Shown: piece after piece, positions 8,198 through 16,344 of the stretch
Position numbering within the stretch: the first letter of the stretch is position 1
Layout: the number at the start of each line of letters is the position of its first letter
NCBI GenBank assembly: GCA_964415245.1
Contig: CAYQAJ010000046.1
Coordinates: 1 to 24,332 of the forward strand
Length of the DNA stretch: 24,332 nt
Direction: 5' to 3'
Source of the DNA: CAYQAJ01 sp964415245
GTDB taxonomy: Bacteria > Planctomycetota > Planctomycetia > Pirellulales > Pirellulaceae
Made by a program: the position numbers and the translations under genes
Notes under the pieces: model-generated
The model's database searches: none
Told to the model about the DNA's origin: nothing
The model's input: only the letters and a program-made list of their open reading frames with translations

Positions 8198-8297
8198 NNN
8201 NNNNNNNNNNNNNNNNNNNNNNNNNNNNNNNNNNNNNNNNNNNNNNNNNNNNNNNNNNNNNNNNNNNNNNNNNNNNNNNNNNNNNNNNNNNNNNNNN
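8198..8297. other. Assembly gap (100 N)
   Basis: Exactly 100 undetermined bases. It removes the 5' end of the macro-domain gene and probably its promoter. The real length is unknown. Confidence 0.98.
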
Positions 8298-8405
8298 ACG
8301 CGCAGCGGAGCGCGCCGCCGACACGCGCTAAGCCCCCTCCCGGCACCATGAAACCGACCAATTATATCACTTGTGGGGACTGTAGCGCACTTGCACCACG
8401 GGGCA

Positions 8406-8414
8406 TGCTACAAT
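8406..8414 (+). promoter_or_regulatory. Possible extended -10 promoter element
   Basis: TGCTACAAT matches an extended -10 (TGnTAnAAT) 88 nt before the beta-helix gene start. No good -35 lies at 17 bp; TTGCAC at 8391-8396 is too close. Confidence 0.35.
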
Positions 8415-8502
8415 TGCCGGACTCTCCGTTCGGCGCGGGTCTCCCGACCCCGCCGACGATCCGCCGACAAGAGCCGACATCCGCCCGCTCGGAGCGACAC
8501 CC

Positions 8503-9420
8503 ATGCCCAAGCTCGTTCGCGCCCTGTCATCGGCTTTGATTGCCGCGACATTTCTGGCCCTGGCGTCAACTTCGCTCGCACGCGATTTCTACGTCGACAA
8601 CGTGGGGGGCGACGACATCCGCGACGGAGCCACGCCTTCGATTAATGAACAAGGGAGCGGTCCCCTGTTCAGCATCACCCGCGCTCTGGAGCTGGCCCAA
8701 AAGGGCGACCGCATCATCCTGGCCAACACCGGCGAACCCTATCGCGAGAGCATCTGTCTCACCGGCGGACGGCACAACGGCTATCCCAACCAGCCGTTTG
8801 AAATTGTGGGCAACGGCGCCGTGCTCGATGGATCGCAGCCGGTGCCCGACGACGCCTGGGAGCACTTTCGCGGCGAGATTTTTCGGTTCCGCCCGGCCCT
8901 GCTCAGCCACCAACAGCTCTTTCGCGACGGCGTGCCGCTAACGCGCCGCGCCGTCGAGCGAGACTTCGAGGTGCCACCGCTCCAGCCGCTCCAGTGGTGC
9001 CTGATGGACGGCTACATCTTCTTCCGGCCGGAGAAGAATCGCCTGCCGCACGGTTATGGGCTGTATTACGCCGGCCATCGGGTCGGCATCACGCTGTACG
9101 AAGTGCGGCATGTGGTGATCAGCGACCTGGTCGTGCAGGGCTTTCAGCTCGACGGCGTGAGCGCCCCCGACGACGCGTTCGACGTGTCACTGGTGAGCCT
9201 GACGGCACGCGGCAACGGGCGGAGCGGCATCTCGGTCGGCGGAGCGTCGCGGGTGCTGATCCAGGCTTGCCTGGTGGGCAACAACGGCGCGGCGCAGGTT
9301 CGCACCGAAGGCCCTTCACACACGCGAATTGTGAATTGCGACCTGGTCGACGATCCCGACGCGCCCGCTTTGATCCGCCACGGCCGGGAAGTGATTGTGG
9401 AGAAAGCCCCCTCCCCTTAG
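8503..9420 (+). CDS. Secreted right-handed parallel beta-helix repeat protein
   Basis: 305 aa from ATG 8503, with GGAG 8 nt upstream. Residues 1-26 are a signal peptide ending SLA-RD. The mature start DFYVDNVGGDDIRDG is the typical opening of bacterial secreted beta-helix (pectate-lyase-like/NosD-like) proteins. Short beta-strand turns follow: RIILAN, FEIVGNGAVLDGS, HVVISDLVVQGFQLDGV, VSLVSLTARGNGRSGISV, VLIQACLVGNNGAAQV, HTRIVNCDLVDD. These look like successive helix rungs. Such folds often bind or cleave extracellular polysaccharide, but no lyase or hydrolase catalytic set is evident, so the substrate is unknown. The protein is short for the fold. It converges on the HAD gene with only 23 bp between the two stops. 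Confidence 0.85.
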   Translation: MPKLVRALSSALIAATFLALASTSLARDFYVDNVGGDDIRDGATPSINEQGSGPLFSITRALELAQKGDRIILANTGEPYRESICLTGGRHNGYPNQPFEIVGNGAVLDGSQPVPDDAWEHFRGEIFRFRPALLSHQQLFRDGVPLTRRAVERDFEVPPLQPLQWCLMDGYIFFRPEKNRLPHGYGLYYAGHRVGITLYEVRHVVISDLVVQGFQLDGVSAPDDAFDVSLVSLTARGNGRSGISVGGASRVLIQACLVGNNGAAQVRTEGPSHTRIVNCDLVDDPDAPALIRHGREVIVEKAPSP

Positions 9421-9443
9421 CCGTCGACTTCTGTCCGCGATCC

Positions 9444-10301
9444 TTAACGAATTCCTACGCCGTCCAGCAGCTCCTCCGCGCGGCGGTAATCGGCCACGAT
9501 AACGTCGGCTCCGGCTTCGATCAGCCGTTTGCGCTTCCACTCGTTGATGCCGCGGCGCTCCATCTCGTTGCTCGCCACTCCCACGGCCAGCCCGCCCACT
9601 CGCTTGATTTCCTGAATCTCGACGTAGCCGTCGCCGAAGCCGATCAGCTCGCGCCCTTCGATGCGTTCGTCGCGCAGAATGCGGTCGACAATCATCGCCT
9701 TGCTAAAGCTGCGGTAGTCGTCGAGCGCCCCGTACACGTGCGGTCCAAAGTGCGGTTCCAATTCGAGCACCGCCACCTCGTCGCGCACGTAAGAGAGATC
9801 GGTACCCGAGGCGAGATACAGCGGAAGGCCGTACTCGCGTAACTGATCGAGCAGCGGGCCGCTGCCGGGCACCATCATCTCCTCGGGTGAGAGCGAGCCG
9901 GATCGCACCGCGGCAATGTGCTCTGCGACGCGCGTCCACAAGCGATCGTGATACATCCGCTTGTACGCCAGCGGTTCTAGCGGCGCGCCGCCGCGCCGCT
10001 CCACCTCTTCGGCCAATTGCATCATCTGGTAGATGGTCTGCTTGCCGGTGAGCCGGGCGACGAAGTCGTCGACCAAGCGGTTGATCTCGTCGCGCGGCTC
10101 GGCCCGTGGCGTCTCGACGAGAATGTCGACCATCAGAGGGATCATCACGTCTTGCCACCCGCGGCGCAACAGCGACAACGTGCCGTCGAAGTCAAACAGC
10201 GCCGCGCGAAAGCCGCCCCGCGGAAAGCCCTCGCGGACAATTTCGATGGGCGGGCCCAGATCGGACTCGTCGGCGTTGTTCATGTCGGACGGGTTGGCCA
10301 T
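9444..10301 (-). CDS. HAD-superfamily hydrolase, putative phosphatase
   Basis: 285 aa from ATG 10301; a second ATG at 10283 is possible and neither has a clear Shine-Dalgarno. HAD motifs in order: LFDFDGTLS with nucleophile D37 and acid D39 (motif I); a helical cap from ~50 to 160; YLASGTD (motif II); SFSKAMIVDRIL with the motif III lysine; and GFGDGYVEI with D224 (motif IV, although the usual DD or DxxxD is here D-x3-E). No signal peptide, so it is cytoplasmic. It most resembles phosphoglycolate/phosphoserine-phosphatase-type members; the substrate cannot be read from the sequence. It is divergent from the propeller/cytochrome gene across ~230 bp. Confidence 0.87.
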   Translation of the reverse strand: MANPSDMNNADESDLGPPIEIVREGFPRGGFRAALFDFDGTLSLLRRGWQDVMIPLMVDILVETPRAEPRDEINRLVDDFVARLTGKQTIYQMMQLAEEVERRGGAPLEPLAYKRMYHDRLWTRVAEHIAAVRSGSLSPEEMMVPGSGPLLDQLREYGLPLYLASGTDLSYVRDEVAVLELEPHFGPHVYGALDDYRSFSKAMIVDRILRDERIEGRELIGFGDGYVEIQEIKRVGGLAVGVASNEMERRGINEWKRKRLIEAGADVIVADYRRAEELLDGVGIR

Positions 10302-10532
10302 GGCCGCGACGTGTTCAGACCGGGGGCGCGATTCGGAAGCAGATCGTGCAATGTAGCCGCTTCGAGTTGCCCGTCCAGGCCACCGGTGGCGGCCGTTCCG
10401 TGGCACACCGGCGGTCGGACAGTTGCCTTGCCGCCACGGGCCGGTTGTGCCAGACTTACGGCAGTTGCCGCGGCGATCAGCGAGCCGCCGAGGGAGGACG
10501 ACGAGCGAACTTCACCCGTCCGCACCGCGCCC

Positions 10533-12431
10533 ATGCCAAGTTCGACCCGCCTTTTGTTGACCATTGCTCTGCCAATCGGCGGGCTGATTCTGTTGGCGGC
10601 GCTCGCGCGGACCGGTGCCGCCGATCCGTCGTACGGAAACCGCGATTCCGAGTCCGGTAAACGCACTTCCGAGTACGGCGACCGCACTTCGGGCGCAACC
10701 GACCCGTCGGATACTTCGGACCCGGCTGACGAGTCCGGCGATGCGAAAGATGCGGAGGGTGCCCGACTGCGGCGGCCGGTGGTACTGGTGCTCTCGCCCG
10801 ACGAGCGGCACCTGTACGCGGCCAATCGCGCGAGCGGCAGCATTTCGGTCATCGACCTCGAATCGAAGTCCGTCGCGGCCGAGCCGGACGTCGGTCGGCA
10901 GCTTTCCGACATGGTAGCGCTACCCGAGCGCGGTCTATTGCTCGTAACCGACGAAGCGGCGCACGAGTTGATCTTCATCGCCGCCGACGGCGCGAACCTG
11001 ACAGTCCGCCAGCGTCTGCCCGTCAGCGGCTATCCCGTAGGGCTGGCAATCAGCCGCAATCGGCAACAGTGCTTCGTGACTTCGCTCTGGTCGCGGCGCC
11101 TCACCTTTGTCGACCTGCCGGAGCGCGACGACGAGCCGGCACGCATCAGCTCCGTGCTTGACATGCCGTTTGCCCCGCGCAAGGTATTGCCGCTCGACGA
11201 CGGCAAGCGGCTGGTGGTGGCCGACGCCTTCGGCGGGAAGCTGGCCATTGTCGACATCGAAGAGGCGAAAGTGCTCATCGTGCGCGAGATTCCCGGGCAC
11301 AACATCCGCGGCCTGGCGCAGAGCCCCGACGCGAACAGGCTGCTGGTGGCGCATCAGATGCTCAACGAGCTGGCCCATACGGTGCACAACGACGTGCACT
11401 GGGGCCTGTTGATGACCAACGATCTGCGTTGGCTCAAGCTGAGCACCGTGCTGGACGAGAAGACCGAGATTCTGCGCGGCGGGCACATGCACCCGCTGGG
11501 CGGGCCGGGCAGCGCGACGGGCGATCCCGCCGGAGTGGCCATCGCCGCCAATGGCAAGGTGGTCGTGACGCTCGGGGGCGTGGGCGAAGTGGCGATGGGA
11601 TGCGAGAGCGACTTCGGCCTGTTTCGCGTGAAGGTCGGCAAGCGGCCGACCGGCGTGACCATCTCGCGCGACGGAGCGACGGCTTACGTCGCCAATATGT
11701 TCTCCGACAGCGTTTCGGTCGTTGACCTGGAAGAGCGCGAGGCGGTGGCCGAAATCTCACTGGGCCCGCAGCCGCGTTTGTCGGCGGTCGAGCAGGGGGA
11801 GCTGCTATTCTACAACGCGCGGCTCTCGCACGACGGCTGGATGAGTTGCCAAAGCTGCCACACCGACGGCCACACCAACGGCATGCTCAACGACAACTTC
11901 AGCGACGGCTCGTTCGGCGCCCCCAAGCGGGTGCTGTCGCTGGGCGGAGTGGCCGATACGGCCCCGTATGCCTGGAACGGTGAAACCGAGGGCCTGGCCG
12001 ATCAAATCCGCCGCTCGATCGAGCACACCATGCAGGGCGACGAGCCGGCGACCACGCGGCAGGTCGAAGCGCTGGCGGCCTTTCTGCGCAGTCTCCCCAC
12101 GCCGCCGCCCATCGACGAGGCCCGCGACGAGCGGGACGACGACGCAGTAGCGCGAGGCCGTGAACTATTCGACGCGCTCTCGTGCTCGCGCTGCCACGAG
12201 CCGCCGTTGTACACGACGCCCAAAACGTACGACGTGGGACTGGAGGACAAGCTGGAGAATCGGCGATTCAATCCACCTTCGCTGCGCGGCGTCGGCCAGC
12301 GAGGGCCGTACTTTCACGACAATCGGGCCAGCACACTTCGCGACGTGTTCGAGATCCACGGCCACCAATTGCGCCGCGATCTGTCGGGCGAGGAGATCGA
12401 CGACTTGGTGGCGTTTCTGCGCAGTTTGTAG
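10533..12431 (+). CDS. Exported YncE-like beta-propeller fused to a di-heme cytochrome c / MauG-like domain
   Basis: 632 aa. Residues 1-30 form a signal peptide (LLLTIALPIGGLILLAALA, then GAA-DP). Residues ~31-75 are a Ser/Thr/Asp/Glu/Gly-rich linker encoded in part by a 21-bp tandem repeat. Residues ~78-425 are a YncE/NHL-type propeller with repeated blades such as LSPDERHLYAANRASGSISV and ISRDGATAYVANMFSDSVSV. Residues ~430-632 hold two c-type haem sites, CQSCH (439-443) and CSRCH (551-555), with GGVADTAPYAWNG and GVGQRGPYFHDNRASTLRDV, signatures of the MauG/di-haem cytochrome c peroxidase family. It should act in the periplasm as a redox protein; the partner is unknown. The start is the first ATG giving a signal peptide; the longer open frame to 10017 is antisense to the HAD gene. 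Confidence 0.88.
   Translation: MPSSTRLLLTIALPIGGLILLAALARTGAADPSYGNRDSESGKRTSEYGDRTSGATDPSDTSDPADESGDAKDAEGARLRRPVVLVLSPDERHLYAANRASGSISVIDLESKSVAAEPDVGRQLSDMVALPERGLLLVTDEAAHELIFIAADGANLTVRQRLPVSGYPVGLAISRNRQQCFVTSLWSRRLTFVDLPERDDEPARISSVLDMPFAPRKVLPLDDGKRLVVADAFGGKLAIVDIEEAKVLIVREIPGHNIRGLAQSPDANRLLVAHQMLNELAHTVHNDVHWGLLMTNDLRWLKLSTVLDEKTEILRGGHMHPLGGPGSATGDPAGVAIAANGKVVVTLGGVGEVAMGCESDFGLFRVKVGKRPTGVTISRDGATAYVANMFSDSVSVVDLEEREAVAEISLGPQPRLSAVEQGELLFYNARLSHDGWMSCQSCHTDGHTNGMLNDNFSDGSFGAPKRVLSLGGVADTAPYAWNGETEGLADQIRRSIEHTMQGDEPATTRQVEALAAFLRSLPTPPPIDEARDERDDDAVARGRELFDALSCSRCHEPPLYTTPKTYDVGLEDKLENRRFNPPSLRGVGQRGPYFHDNRASTLRDVFEIHGHQLRRDLSGEEIDDLVAFLRSL
10629..10688 (+). repeat. 21-bp tandem repeat within the linker of the propeller-cytochrome gene
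   Basis: TCCGAGTCCGGTAAACGCAC at 10647 and TCCGAGTACGGCGACCGCAC at 10668 are 21-nt units in frame (SESGKRT, SEYGDRT). A shorter degenerate copy begins at 10629 (SYGNRD). Confidence 0.65.
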
Positions 12432-12480
12432 CGGTCGCGCTGACGACTCGAGCTTCCATGCAACGGTTCGGAACCAGCGC

Positions 12481-13431
12481 TTATTTCTCCAAAAGCAGCG
12501 CTTCGTCGACCACCTCGAATCCGATTCGCCGAAACGTGCCCACGGCCGCTTCGTTGTCGGCCGGCACCTGCGTCTCGATCAGATGCACGCCCTGATCGCG
12601 CATGCGGCGCATCGTCTCGACAACGAAGTAGGTCGCCAGCCCCTTGCGTCGGAGCGACTCGTCGACCGAAAGCTGTACCAGGCCCGCGGCCCGCACCCCC
12701 CAACTACTGGCCAGCGGCTCGATGTGCCAGTAGTCGACCTGGGCACAAGTGTCGGAGGACCGGCGCGGGCGCAGCGTAAACCGCGTTCGATCGAACTCGC
12801 CCCACACGCATGCGTCCCACCAATTGTCGGGCTTGGGATCCCACGAGGCGTCGATTTCGTAGCCGCGGCGGTGTTCCATCAGACGGCGATCCGCCGGAGC
12901 GCGAAACGAGATCATCGGCAATTCCATCACCAGGTAGCTTCCGGAGCGCTGGTATCCGGCCTCGGTGAGCGGATCCAAAAGCGCCGCGTGCGAAGCCAGT
13001 ACGCCGGGCGAGAGAGTTCCCCCGTACACGCCGTGATAGAAGGGATTGACCCCCTCGATGCCGCCGGCATGAAACGCCGTGGCGCCTCGCTGGCGCAGGT
13101 AGCTCTCGCTCCGCTCGATCAGCTCCCGCGCAATCTCCTGCGATCCCTCGCGCGGCTCGATCATCACCATGCACGTGATACCGTGCTGTGTGCCGAGGCG
13201 GGAATGGTCGTCGGCCGGTCCGAAGCCGGCGTGCACGAAGCCGATCGGCACGCCGCTGTCGTCCTCGGCCACGATCAGGCCCTGGCGATCGAAGTACAGG
13301 TGCGCCAGCACATATCGTTCGAGTGCAAACGGCGTCATGCCCGGCAGCAGGCGCCGCATCGGCGGCTGGCAGCGCCAGATGGCGGCCAAGGCGGGCGGAT
13401 CGCTATTGAGAAAAGGTCGGTAGCGAGTCAA
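12481..13431 (-). CDS. GNAT family N-acetyltransferase, two-lobed
   Basis: 316 aa. The start is a TTG at 13431 that overlaps the TGA of the upstream Rieske gene (TTGA), a translational-coupling arrangement. The terminus YRPFLNSDPPALAAIW fits a GNAT opening, and the next ATG would remove it. The N-terminal lobe (~1-150) includes GLIVAEDDSGVPIGFVHAGF, a degenerate GNAT sheet. The C-terminal lobe has LSVDESLRRKGLA (R261-x2-G264-x-A266, the acetyl-CoA pyrophosphate loop), then ETQVPADNEAAVGTFRRIGF with the family's Asn293. These enzymes transfer acetyl from acetyl-CoA to an amine; the acceptor is unknown. No signal peptide. It is convergent with the propeller-cytochrome gene, 49 bp apart. Confidence 0.87.
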   Translation of the reverse strand: MTRYRPFLNSDPPALAAIWRCQPPMRRLLPGMTPFALERYVLAHLYFDRQGLIVAEDDSGVPIGFVHAGFGPADDHSRLGTQHGITCMVMIEPREGSQEIARELIERSESYLRQRGATAFHAGGIEGVNPFYHGVYGGTLSPGVLASHAALLDPLTEAGYQRSGSYLVMELPMISFRAPADRRLMEHRRGYEIDASWDPKPDNWWDACVWGEFDRTRFTLRPRRSSDTCAQVDYWHIEPLASSWGVRAAGLVQLSVDESLRRKGLATYFVVETMRRMRDQGVHLIETQVPADNEAAVGTFRRIGFEVVDEALLLEK

Positions 13432-13745
13432 TTGTCTTTACCCAGGTCGATCCACACCTCTCCATCCTTCACCTGAACGGGAAACCGCGCGTGGACGACC
13501 GAGGGATTGATCTGGTGGGCGCCGGTGCGGACGTCGAATTGCCATCCGTGCCAGGGGCAAGTCACCACGCACCCTTCGAGTTTGCCCTTTCCCAGCGGTC
13601 CCCCCTGATGCGGGCAGACTCCGTCGAGGGCGTAATAGCTCCCGTCGACGTTGAACAAGGCGACGATGCGGTCATCCGCCACGCACTCGCGCGCGGTGGC
13701 AGGCGGGCAGTCGGCAGCAGCACAGAGTCGAATCCAGTCGGACAT
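13428..13745 (-). CDS. Small Rieske [2Fe-2S] protein
   Basis: 105 aa, a single Rieske domain without signal peptide or membrane anchor. The cluster ligands are C44-P-H46 (CPHQGG) and C63-P-W-H66 (CPWHGW), spaced as in dioxygenase-type ferredoxins and the NirD-like small nitrite-reductase subunit. It should carry one electron at a [2Fe-2S] cluster in the cytoplasm. No reductase or oxygenase gene is adjacent, so the partner is not evident. Its stop overlaps the start of the GNAT gene, suggesting co-expression. The start ATG 13745 gives MSDWIRLC, a common opening for such ferredoxins, although it lacks a clear Shine-Dalgarno. Confidence 0.92.
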   Translation of the reverse strand: MSDWIRLCAAADCPPATARECVADDRIVALFNVDGSYYALDGVCPHQGGPLGKGKLEGCVVTCPWHGWQFDVRTGAHQINPSVVHARFPVQVKDGEVWIDLGKDN

Positions 13746-13828
13746 ATTGCAATGGTACGGTGAAGCGACGACGAGGGGCAGATGCGTTCGACGCTACTAC
13801 CAACCGCCGACGACGGCCAGACTACGCG

Positions 13829-14821
13829 TTACGCCACGCGGCGCACCTCGCCGCTTTCCGGCGTTGCCGTCGTCGCCGATGTTACGGCCGCCTTTCGCCT
13901 GCCACGCGAAGGCGGGCTTCCTTTCCAACGGCGGTGAATCCACCAATACTGCTGGGGCGACTGGAGAATCAGCCTCTCCAGCCGGTGGTTGTACCACTGC
14001 GTCAGCGGCCGGACACCCAATAGCGCCGGGTCGAGGTGCGCCGGGTCGGCGACCGCCTCGAGCCCTACGTCGAACTGCATCGGCCGGCACACCCGACGCG
14101 CGTACGTCAACAGCATCGGAGCGGCACCGGCCAGCGTAAACAAAGCAAGCGCCTTATGGCAAGACGCCGGCCGCCCCAGGAACTCGACCCACACCCCTTT
14201 CGGCCCGGCGTGCTGGTCGCCCAAAAGCGAAAGGGTGCCGCAGCGGGCCAGCACTTCGTCGACCTGCTTGGCACTGCCGTGCTTGGGCAGAATGAATTGT
14301 CCCTTGGCCTGGCGAAACCGGCTTACGTAGCGGTCGAGGTGCGGATTGTCGAGCGGGCGGACAATGGTGAACGAGGGAAATCCAAACATGCCGGCCACGT
14401 AACCCGCCACTTCAAAATTGCCGAAGTGGCCGGTGACCAGCAGCTTGGGCCGCACGTCGATCAAGTAGCGTACCAGCTCGCGCTTGTTCACGAGGTTGAC
14501 GTGCTGCCGCCAATTGGTGAGGTGGATTTTGCGCGGCACATGAGCGATCTCGCACAGCATGAGGGCCAGGTGATGCCACATGCGGCGCGTCATGGCCAGG
14601 CGCTGCGCATCGGACCAGTGGGAAAACACGTGGCGGAGATTCTCGTCGGTCACGTTGCGGCGAATGCGGAGCACGTCGCACATAATCGACGCGACAATCC
14701 AGGCCAATGAATCGCACGCACGGATCGGCAACGCCTGCACCACGCACAGCGCCGTGCGCACCGCGGCATAGACAAGCCAGTCGATGACGCGCCGTTTAAC
14801 CGTCCTTGGTCCGTGAGCCAT
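13829..14821 (-). CDS. LpxL/HtrB-type lysophospholipid (lipid A) acyltransferase
   Basis: 330 aa, close to LpxL/LpxM length (~305-325). The N-terminal hydrophobic stretch at ~13-50 (VIDWLVYAAVRTALCVVQAL) is the usual membrane anchor. The catalytic H-x4-E motif is HFGNFE at 132-137. Further family signatures are LGDQHAGPKGVWVEFLGRPA and the C-terminal QYWWIHRRWK. The family transfers a secondary acyl chain to a lipid A precursor on the cytoplasmic face of the inner membrane, which suggests lipid A or a related lipid; a different lysophospholipid acceptor cannot be excluded. The C-terminal ~25 residues are basic, then Ala/Thr-rich, and look like a lineage-specific tail. It precedes the Rieske/GNAT pair by 83 bp. 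Confidence 0.9.
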   Translation of the reverse strand: MAHGPRTVKRRVIDWLVYAAVRTALCVVQALPIRACDSLAWIVASIMCDVLRIRRNVTDENLRHVFSHWSDAQRLAMTRRMWHHLALMLCEIAHVPRKIHLTNWRQHVNLVNKRELVRYLIDVRPKLLVTGHFGNFEVAGYVAGMFGFPSFTIVRPLDNPHLDRYVSRFRQAKGQFILPKHGSAKQVDEVLARCGTLSLLGDQHAGPKGVWVEFLGRPASCHKALALFTLAGAAPMLLTYARRVCRPMQFDVGLEAVADPAHLDPALLGVRPLTQWYNHRLERLILQSPQQYWWIHRRWKGSPPSRGRRKAAVTSATTATPESGEVRRVA

Positions 14822-14893
14822 CTTCCGGTCCGCTGGGAGTTCGCCGCCTTAATCGATTCCCCATTACGACGAAGCGAGGCTGACCGCCACAGG

Positions 14894-14928
14894 AATGACG
14901 AAGCTCGAATGACGAATGACGAAGGATT
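14894..14928. repeat. Heptanucleotide tandem repeat, AATGACG type
   Basis: Five consecutive 7-nt units: AATGACG, AAGCTCG, AATGACG, AATGACG, AAGGATT. The first four are the clear array. Confidence 0.7.
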
Positions 14929-15051
14929 GCCCGAGGCTCGGGTCGGGCGGCGCGACATTGTGACAAAGTCGGCCCGATATGAGAAGAGCGAAGTTGGGGC
15001 CGTGGATACGGCTGCAGAAGCGCGTCGGTACGGGAGATGGAGGCAGGTTTC

Positions 15052-15079
15052 CAGTTTACAGTGTTCAGTTTTCAGTCCG
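15052..15079. repeat. Heptanucleotide tandem repeat, CAGTNNN type
   Basis: Four units: CAGTTTA, CAGTGTT, CAGTTTT, CAGTCCG. Same period and core as the array at 19533-19560. Confidence 0.65.
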
Positions 15080-15154
15080 GGCGGATGAAGAAAGCGGACG
15101 GTCGCGTCACATCTGCATTCGGTTCTCGCGTTCCGCTCTCCGCTTTCGCCTCGG

Positions 15155-16252
15155 CTACTTTCGGCGGCGATTTGCTCGCGGCTTCGGTGGTAGCACCGGG
15201 TCGCGCTGCAGCGGCAGTTGGACCGCGCGCCCCGTCGCCGCCGACTGATAAATGGCCAGTATGATCTCGACCGAGCGGCGCCCTTGCGGGCCGTCGATAA
15301 GCGGCGCCCGCCCTTTCTGAATCGCTTCGAGCACGTCGCGAAACAGGGCCGTGTGGCCATGATGCCCGATCGCGGCCGGATCGGCTGCGCCGCCGCCGGT
15401 CGTCGTTTTCGAGGTAAGACGCTTGAGCAGGGCCGCGTCGCCCGCGGCCTTGCGGGCGAACGTCCAGGTCTTGATGTCCTCTTCCTCCATGACGGCCGAT
15501 CCCTCGCTGCCGTGGATTTCGATTCGCTTGAGCGCCCCGGGCCACGCGGCGGTGGTGGCCTCAATGACTCCCAGCGCGCCGCTCTGAAAGCGCAACGTCG
15601 CCAGGGCCACGTCTTCGACTTCGATGCGCCGATGAGCGAGCGTGGCTGTCTGCGCCGTCACTTCCTTCACCGGGCCCATGAACCAGTCCAACAGGTCGAC
15701 GCTGTGAACCGCCTGGTTCATCAGCGCCCCGCCGCCGTCGAGCTTCCACGTGCCCCGCCACGCACCGCTGTCGTAATACTGCTGCGTGCGATACCACTTA
15801 ACGTAGGCGTCGCCGAGGGTGAGGCGGCCGAAGCGGCCCTGCTCGATGGCCCGCTTCATGCGTTGCGACGACTCGTGGAACCGCGAAGGGAATATGGTCG
15901 CCAGCACTACATCCGCTTTTTTGCACGCGTCGATGATGCGGTCGCAGCGGCGCAAGGTTACTTCCAGCGGCTTTTCGACGATCACGTGCTTGCCGGCGCG
16001 GGCAGCCGCAACGGCCGGCTCCATGTGTGCTCCGCTGGGCGTGCAGATGGTGACCACGTCGACCTGAGGGTCGGCCAGCATCTTCTTCAAGTCGGAGTAG
16101 GCGCGGCAGCCTGTTTCGTTCGCCAACCGCGCGGCGGCTTGCGGCACATTGTCGAAACAAGCAACGAGCCGGGCTGTGCGAATGTCGCCGATCGCGCGGG
16201 CATGAAACCGCGCGATCATCCCACAGCCGATGATTCCGAAGCCGACTGGCAT
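15155..16252 (-). CDS. Gfo/Idh/MocA family NAD(P)-dependent oxidoreductase
   Basis: 365 aa from ATG 16252, with AGGAG 9 nt upstream (16262-16266). The N-terminal Rossmann fold has GFGIIGCGMIARFHARAI (the G-x-G-x2-A dinucleotide loop) and VTICTPSGAH. EKP at 93-95 is the family's catalytic-lysine motif (K94). The C-terminal alpha/beta domain has WKLDGGGALMNQAVHSVDLL, with D172, H183 and D186 in the usual substrate-site positions. Members oxidise or reduce sugars, inositols and related polyols with NAD(P); the substrate is not readable here. No Tat or Sec signal, unlike many planctomycetal paralogues, so it is cytoplasmic. The C-terminal PPKPRANRRRK tail is basic. A TATAAT box lies about 37 bp upstream. 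Confidence 0.93.
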   Translation of the reverse strand: MPVGFGIIGCGMIARFHARAIGDIRTARLVACFDNVPQAAARLANETGCRAYSDLKKMLADPQVDVVTICTPSGAHMEPAVAAARAGKHVIVEKPLEVTLRRCDRIIDACKKADVVLATIFPSRFHESSQRMKRAIEQGRFGRLTLGDAYVKWYRTQQYYDSGAWRGTWKLDGGGALMNQAVHSVDLLDWFMGPVKEVTAQTATLAHRRIEVEDVALATLRFQSGALGVIEATTAAWPGALKRIEIHGSEGSAVMEEEDIKTWTFARKAAGDAALLKRLTSKTTTGGGAADPAAIGHHGHTALFRDVLEAIQKGRAPLIDGPQGRRSVEIILAIYQSAATGRAVQLPLQRDPVLPPKPRANRRRK

Positions 16253-16288
16253 ACCGCTACTCTCCTGTTTGCCCCAACCAGAAGGCCC

Positions 16289-16294
16289 ATTATA
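16289..16294 (-). promoter_or_regulatory. Possible -10 box of the Gfo/Idh/MocA gene
   Basis: A perfect TATAAT on the minus strand, about 37 nt before ATG 16252 and ahead of a good AGGAG. No recognisable TTGACA lies 16-18 bp upstream, so the call rests on the -10 and its position. Confidence 0.45.
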
Positions 16295-16344
16295 GAAACG
16301 GCACCACGGGGCGATAGTGCCGCACCGCCGCTGCCGATGGGCGG

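Larger units (their letters stand above)
14822..15154. other. 333-bp intergenic region with two period-7 repeats, no gene seen
   Basis: It lies between the acyltransferase start and the Gfo/Idh stop. It holds the AATGACG heptamer array (14894-14928) and the CAGTNNN array (15052-15079). Six-frame reading shows no protein with recognisable content. A promoter for the acyltransferase would be expected here, but none was convincing. Confidence 0.6.

Noticed and set aside
8298..8361. Macro-domain gene start beyond the second gap
   Set aside because: The frame is open through the Ns, but the peptide there (rich in Gly/Ala/Arg) does not resemble the conserved macro-domain N-terminus, and the gap length is unknown.
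10350..10378. Possible HAD promoter (CTGGAC, 17 bp, TACATT, minus strand)
   Set aside because: The hexamers match consensus poorly and similar matches occur by chance in this sequence.
10017..10532. N-terminal extension of the propeller-cytochrome gene
   Set aside because: The frame is open but lies partly antisense to the HAD gene, and ATG 10533 starts directly at a signal peptide.
12465..12475. GGTTCGGAACC palindrome as terminator between convergent genes
   Set aside because: A perfect 5-bp stem but with a 1-nt loop and no T-run on either strand.
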